The notes below the pieces were generated by a model. It had not been told where the DNA came from. It saw only the letters and a program-made list of their open reading frames with translations, and did not search any database. From Syntrophaceae bacterium UBA2188 (GTDB lineage: Bacteria; Desulfobacterota; BSN033; UBA1163), in contig DCVM01000047.1 in assembly GCA_002327985.1 (NCBI GenBank), forward strand, positions 1 through 10,002: 10,002 bases of DNA, written 5' to 3'. The position numbers and the translations under genes were made by a program. The first letter of the stretch is position 1. Each line of letters starts with the position of its first letter. Positions 6,469-10,002 of the stretch are shown one piece after another.

Positions 6469-6496
6469 TTGACAAAACGGCTATTTTTGATATGGT
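6469..6496 (+). promoter_or_regulatory. sigma-70-like promoter in leader copy B
   Basis: TTGACA (6469-6474), a 16-base spacer and TATGGT (6491-6496). Conservation of both hexamers and the spacing between diverged copies supports a promoter. It would drive the micro-ORF at 6545 and possibly the LysM gene. Confidence 0.5.
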
Positions 6497-6544
6497 TATT
6501 TCAACGATCATAATCACATTTTCTCTTTCCAAGGAAGGCGATTG

Positions 6545-6655
6545 ATGACAGAGACCTTTAAGATTTTTCACTTCATACAACATTTCCCTCCAGGAACTTA
6601 TTCTCTGCTTTCAGACTTGTATCTGATTAAAGAGTTCGCTCTAAAGGCCTTCTAA
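6545..6655 (+). CDS. candidate micro-ORF in leader copy B
   Basis: ATG 6545 follows AAGGAAGG at a normal distance and opens a 36-codon frame ending at TAA 6653-6655. The peptide begins MTETFKIFHFIQHF and is rich in Phe, Leu and Ile. The aligned ATG in copy A (4555) shows a similar pattern only if one base is removed. It could be a leader peptide, a small toxin-like or membrane-active peptide, or chance. It is unrecognised. Confidence 0.3.
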   Translation: MTETFKIFHFIQHFPPGTYSLLSDLYLIKEFALKAF

Positions 6656-6755
6656 GGACAGAAAATTTAATTAACACAAAATAAAATCCCTATAAAACCA
6701 AACCTTTCGTGAGGAAGGGTCGAGTGGAGCATTTTTGAAGAGGTGACAGACGCCC

Positions 6756-7400
6756 ATGACAAAATATGTGGCGAAACAAGGCGATTGTATTTCCAGCATC
6801 GCTTACTCCTATGGTTTCTTCCCCGATACGGTTTGGAACGCACCTGAGAATGAACGGCTGCGGACCCGCCGGGGTGAAAATGGCCGAATTCTGAAAGCTG
6901 GAGATGTTGTTTTCATACCCGACAAGCGTCAAAAAGAAGTATCGGCGAGCACAGATGCGAAGCATCGATTCCGGCGCAAAGGTGTTCCGGAAATTCTGCG
7001 CATCCAGATCCTCGATGTATACGGCAAACCCAGGCCGAATGTGGCCTACGAGTTGGATTTTGGCCTCCAGTGCCGCAAAGGACAAACTGACGGCGACGGT
7101 ATGGTGTGCGAGGGGATTCCACCGAATCTCAAGTCTGCAAAGCTGATTGTTGAGGGGGACGAAGAGGCTGGCGAATACGAATATCAGCTAAATCTGGGCG
7201 GTTTAGATCCCGCCGAGGACAATGTGGGGATCCAAATGAGGCTTGAGAATTTGGGCTTCGATGCCTCTGTGATTAATGGGCCGATCGACTCCAAGACAAA
7301 TGAGCTGTTGCGCCGCTTTCAGCACCGGGAAGCCCTTGCTGAGACGGGTGAATTTGATGCCCCCACACGGGACAGGCTGAAGCAGCTGTATGGTTGCTAA
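6756..7400 (+). CDS. LysM / peptidoglycan-binding domain protein, probable effector partner
   Basis: The 214-residue product has three parts. Residues 3-56 are a LysM domain (YVAKQGDCISSIAYSYGF...ILKAGDVVFIPD). Residues about 78-147 are a beta-sandwich segment resembling a carboxypeptidase-regulatory or transthyretin-like fold (LRIQILDVYGKPRPNVAYEL...TDGDGMV). Residues 156-211 are a PG_binding_1-type domain (VGIQMRLENLGFDA...INGPIDSKTNELLRRFQ...TGEFDAPTRDRL). A basic KHRFRRKGVP linker joins the first two. There is no signal peptide, so it is not exported by Sec. Proteins with this order are, as I recall, commonly encoded beside type VI secretion or related contractile-system effectors, where they could anchor or deliver cargo at the cell wall. 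The gene for a large membrane effector-like protein starts 62 bases downstream. The start has GAGGTGA upstream. The region is more GC-rich than its left flank. Confidence 0.88.
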   Translation: MTKYVAKQGDCISSIAYSYGFFPDTVWNAPENERLRTRRGENGRILKAGDVVFIPDKRQKEVSASTDAKHRFRRKGVPEILRIQILDVYGKPRPNVAYELDFGLQCRKGQTDGDGMVCEGIPPNLKSAKLIVEGDEEAGEYEYQLNLGGLDPAEDNVGIQMRLENLGFDASVINGPIDSKTNELLRRFQHREALAETGEFDAPTRDRLKQLYGC

Positions 7401-7462
7401 CGTTGGTTTACGACTGGTTGGTTAAGAACAGATTGAATGCTTTAGGCTTGGGGGAATATGCG

Positions 7463-9757
7463 ATGGCTGACAAAGAAAAAGAGGGAAAAACCAAACTGGA
7501 CCGCCAGGTGCCACGAACACTTAAGGCGCCTCTTGCCCCTCCGGTCGTGCGCTTCCGTGTCCGTCAGTTCGTCAACAGGTGGCGCCGCAAAGATCCGGCC
7601 CACTGGCCCTACCCATTGGAAGAAAAACCCTGCTGGATTTATGTCTTTACGGTCGAGTCATGGGGCGCCAGGCTGCACTATGAGGCACGGGTCGACGGCA
7701 AAGATAAATACAACCTCGTTGACTGGAAAAACAAAGATTGGGCGAAGCAGAACCAGCGTTCTCCCTCTAAGGGAGTGGACGAATTTGTCATTCATGGCGC
7801 AAGGGATTCCAATGACTACGGGATCTATGTGATGATCTCGAGAATACAGCTGAGCCGAAAAAGGATTGATATGTACGTAGGAAATAGCACAGCCAATCCC
7901 CATGGGGCCAGCCGTGTCCGGCGCCGTTGTGCAAAACTCAGCCTTCGCGCCTGCAAAAACGTCGATGTCATGGGAGAGCATCTTCTTCTATACGCCGTAG
8001 AACCGATCACGATAGCAGACCAAGCAAAGAATCAGTACAATCGAGCACTGCGTTCCCGTCAACAGTTTCGCGAGAAGAAACAAGACAGCGGGTCAAAACA
8101 ACTCGAGCGCGATCTGGCCGAGGCCGCCTTAGCAGTCCTCCCGGTGGTACTGAAGAAGGATAGCCATTTTGTAACGGGCGGTAAGTTCAAAGAGGGCGCA
8201 GCCAGGAAAGTAGTCCAAGATTTTGATGCGCGGATGAAGGGCCTGGACAAAATCGTGGAAGACTGGGGCAAATACCTCGCGGAGGATACAGGCAGCAGCG
8301 AATACGACGAAACGATCAAGGATTTCGATGGGGACAATGCCCAAGAAGAGGAACGCATCCGCATAGAAGCACGTCATGCCACCTGTAAAATGCAGTCTCA
8401 AGCGACGCGGGAACAAATGAAAAGTCAACTGGCCGATCCCAATTCCCGCATCACCGAATACATGACCAGGGAGGCGCTTTTTACGAGCGCCAGGAAATTT
8501 GACAATCTTATAGCAGAATTCGGCGATATCCTGGGCGAGTATGGACATATTGTCCACCGCGTGCGCTATATAAAGGTACCGATGGATTTCATAAGGGAAG
8601 GCGTTTCTAAACGCATTGGATTTAATTTTTCCGTATACGTGCGTTACAGGTTCGTTGAAACCCTTAAGGTAGAGGTGCCGTTTATTGAAACCGAGCGACT
8701 TGCCACGGATCCGACATTCAAAGGTAAGTTGGCAAATCACGCTCAAAAGTTCCTGCTGATTTTTGAAACAATTAACCTTGCTCTTGCATACGATGCGTTC
8801 CGCAAACAAGAGTCCACGGGTAGCATCACCGACTATGCAGGAATCGTCGGGGCGATCATGGACCTCGCCGGAGCGATCGGCAATCGCGCCAAGATCATCC
8901 TTGAAAAGCAGGAGCGTCAGCTAGCGATTGATGCTGGCAAGGAGACTTACAAGGAGAGCGAAAAGCTCGTAATTTTCGGCCGCGTGTTAGCCGTTGTCGG
9001 CGTAGTTGGCGGGATTTGCGACATGATCGAATATCGCAGCGCCGCACTGGATGCCGCCAAGACATATAATCTCGGCCGGGTCTGCGGTTCGGTAGTGATG
9101 TACATGGGGGCGGCTCTTGGGGTGCACGCGATCTTTATGGGGGTGGCCGGGCTAGCCTTCGCCGGTCCAGTCGGTTGGATTGCACTTGCGCTGGTTGTCA
9201 TCGGTTCCTTGATCGTTTGGTATTTTACTGAATCAGAGCTTGAGACCTGGCTTCGCACCTGCCAGTGGGGGCGAGATTACCTCGGACAGACTCAGCCCGC
9301 GCAGCTCGAGAAACTGAATCGCCTGCTGGCAATGTTTTCCGTCGAACTGAAATATGAGAACCTAAAGTCTGGGGGATTCGGAACTTATTTTTCAACCAAT
9401 CTGAAGGTTACCGTTGTCCCGGGATTCGTCTCAGCGAAGTCCAAGTTCAGGGTCATCACCGAGACTCAGGAAACCACAGGATCCGGAATATTTACGAAAT
9501 TGGAGTATCACGAGGCAGACGAACGTATTCTGCCGGCGAAAATGGGTTCGAAAGGAAAGGCTGAACCCTTGCCGTTTACGGTTGACCTGTCCAAATCCGG
9601 CGGTTTCCGTCAACAGATCCGGATCAAATCCCAGTTAGACCTCTTCGGCGACGGCAAAGTAATGATCCCGAAACAACCCTACGCCTGGTGGGCTTTCTTT
9701 TTTGACCACAACAACAAAGCGTTCCGTCAAACAAACAGTGGATTTAAGATTGATTAA
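7463..9757 (+). CDS. large effector-like protein with C-terminal membrane cluster (VasX / BTH_I2691-like, putative)
   Basis: The 764-residue product has no signal peptide. Residues about 25-170 are basic and beta-rich (KPCWIYVFTVESWGARLHYEARV; GVDEFVIHGARDSNDYGIYVMIS). Residues 180-470 are mostly charged and helical, probably coiled. A hydrophobic cluster follows: LVIFGRVLAVVGVVGGICDMI (about 502-522), then about 540-588, including FAGPVGWIALALVVIGSLIVWYF. The motif TESELETWLRTCQWG (589-603) closes it, and a beta-rich tail of about 160 residues follows. A helical, glycine-rich membrane region ending in an acidic segment followed by WL...C.WG is typical, as I recall, of VasX/BTH_I2691-type pore-forming type VI effectors; the match is by eye only. 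It follows the LysM gene closely. ATG 7463 has GGGGGA at 7449-7454; an upstream TTG at 7394 overlapping the LysM gene is possible. No secretion structural gene is in view. Confidence 0.72.
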   Translation: MADKEKEGKTKLDRQVPRTLKAPLAPPVVRFRVRQFVNRWRRKDPAHWPYPLEEKPCWIYVFTVESWGARLHYEARVDGKDKYNLVDWKNKDWAKQNQRSPSKGVDEFVIHGARDSNDYGIYVMISRIQLSRKRIDMYVGNSTANPHGASRVRRRCAKLSLRACKNVDVMGEHLLLYAVEPITIADQAKNQYNRALRSRQQFREKKQDSGSKQLERDLAEAALAVLPVVLKKDSHFVTGGKFKEGAARKVVQDFDARMKGLDKIVEDWGKYLAEDTGSSEYDETIKDFDGDNAQEEERIRIEARHATCKMQSQATREQMKSQLADPNSRITEYMTREALFTSARKFDNLIAEFGDILGEYGHIVHRVRYIKVPMDFIREGVSKRIGFNFSVYVRYRFVETLKVEVPFIETERLATDPTFKGKLANHAQKFLLIFETINLALAYDAFRKQESTGSITDYAGIVGAIMDLAGAIGNRAKIILEKQERQLAIDAGKETYKESEKLVIFGRVLAVVGVVGGICDMIEYRSAALDAAKTYNLGRVCGSVVMYMGAALGVHAIFMGVAGLAFAGPVGWIALALVVIGSLIVWYFTESELETWLRTCQWGRDYLGQTQPAQLEKLNRLLAMFSVELKYENLKSGGFGTYFSTNLKVTVVPGFVSAKSKFRVITETQETTGSGIFTKLEYHEADERILPAKMGSKGKAEPLPFTVDLSKSGGFRQQIRIKSQLDLFGDGKVMIPKQPYAWWAFFFDHNNKAFRQTNSGFKID

Positions 9758-9799
9758 CCGGAGAAACATCTGGCCGCTTGTACCGCCCGAGGATCACAT

Positions 9800-9834
9800 C
9801 ATGGGAAACAGAGCCAAAGCATCTGTCTCCCATG
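9800..9834. repeat. 13-bp stem hairpin after the effector-like gene
   Basis: CATGGGAAACAGA (9800-9812) and TCTGTCTCCCATG (9822-9834) pair at 12 of 13 positions around a 9-base loop. It lies 43 bases after the effector stop. No T-run follows, so it may stabilise or end the transcript by other means, or be a protein-binding palindrome. Confidence 0.5.
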
Positions 9835-9860
9835 TAAGAAACCCCCTGCTACCCTTTATT

Positions 9861-9891
9861 CTCAATAAGCTGATTCTAATAAGCTATTGAG
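9861..9891. repeat. second hairpin with internal AATAAGCT direct repeat
   Basis: CTCAAT and ATTGAG, with an inner AGCT/AGCT pairing and one bulged A, form a 10-bp stem around a 10-base loop. AATAAGCT occurs twice within it (9864-9871 and 9878-9885). No gene was found in 9758-9996. Confidence 0.35.
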
Positions 9892-9996
9892 GTACAGAGA
9901 GATTTTCTTAGCACCTTTATTTATACACCTTTCTAACACTAATCGGTGAATACAAACACTATCATGTCCCGAAGATAAGTAGGTGAAAAAAATTGA

Positions 9997-10002
9997 ATGA
10001 AG
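9997..10002 (+). CDS. possible start of a next gene (partial)
   Basis: The window ends with ATG AAG, preceded by AGGTGA about 12 bases upstream. Two codons cannot show that a gene begins here. Confidence 0.15.

Larger units (their letters stand above)
6451..6666 (+). repeat. duplicated leader unit, copy B
   Basis: This is the homologue of 4461-4680. It keeps TTGACA, the 16-base spacer, a TTCTCTTT tract, an AAGGAAGG Shine-Dalgarno-like site and the aligned ATG (6545). It lies directly upstream of the LysM/effector pair, at the border where base composition changes. The two copies are clearly diverged, so the duplication is old or each was acquired separately. Confidence 0.55.

Noticed and set aside
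6230..6472. 80-codon open frame overlapping the esterase end (contains KYIVCISFGNFQSLKYPLIQHLVEGVRARGYEAIF)
   Set aside because: It starts at a TTG inside the esterase with no ribosome binding site and ends within the promoter-like TTGACA of leader copy B. The middle looks protein-like, so a decayed gene fragment is possible, but no family was recognised.
7394..7462. TTG start for the large effector-like protein
   Set aside because: It would overlap the LysM gene by 7 bases, which is possible, but ATG 7463 has GGGGGA at a proper distance and a typical MADKEK hydrophilic start.
8129..8809. 226-codon open frame on the minus strand
   Set aside because: It is a shadow of the 7463-9757 gene: no ribosome binding site, low-quality composition, and the + strand protein has clear domain architecture there.
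1..10002. CRISPR array, tRNA, rRNA, insertion-sequence ends
   Set aside because: No regularly spaced direct repeats, cloverleaf with a CCA-type 3' end, rRNA-like conserved blocks, or transposase with terminal inverted repeats were seen on either strand.

Overview
The window reads as a piece of a moderate-GC, anaerobe-like bacterial genome, with AT-rich spacers and strong AAAGGAGG-type ribosome binding sites. The protein types fit a Desulfobacterota-like or neighbouring environmental lineage: a B12-type radical SAM protein, a GYD protein, a secreted PHB-depolymerase-like esterase, and a LysM protein paired with a large membrane effector-like protein. That placement is a guess from gene content; no RNA gene or marker gene is present. 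All supported genes lie on the + strand.

Left part (1-2530): the tail of an unidentified gene overlaps, by ATGA, a cobalamin-binding-type radical SAM enzyme (81-1397). After an AT-rich spacer comes a stand-alone predicted nuclease (1607-2467), with an N-terminal region resembling homing-endonuclease-associated repeats and a C-terminal PD-(D/E)xK-like domain. It is closed by a clear rho-independent terminator (2497-2524).

Middle part (2531-6755): a complete tyrosine recombinase (2847-3686) is followed by a terminator and a gap packed with short palindromes. Then come a small conserved-looking hypothetical gene (4022-4342), a GYD-domain gene (4811-5104) and a secreted esterase of the PHB depolymerase/feruloyl esterase type (5302-6252). 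Two diverged copies of a roughly 215-bp unit (4461-4680 and 6451-6666, offset about 1990 bp) lie upstream of the GYD gene and of the LysM gene. Each holds a TTGACA promoter-like site, a Shine-Dalgarno-like stretch and an aligned ATG of a micro-ORF. A TTGTT-N5-AACAA palindrome occurs both in the first copy and just before the esterase.

Right part (6756-9757): base composition turns visibly more GC-rich. A LysM / peptidoglycan-binding-domain protein (6756-7400) is followed by a 764-residue protein (7463-9757) with a long soluble N-terminal part, a hydrophobic membrane cluster ending in a short acidic-then-WL...CxWG motif, and a beta-rich tail. This resembles pairs of cell-wall-binding accessory protein and pore-forming effector associated with contractile injection systems (type VI secretion or related). 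No VgrG, PAAR, tube or sheath gene, and no obvious immunity gene, is in view. The last 245 bases hold two hairpins and perhaps the first codons of another gene.
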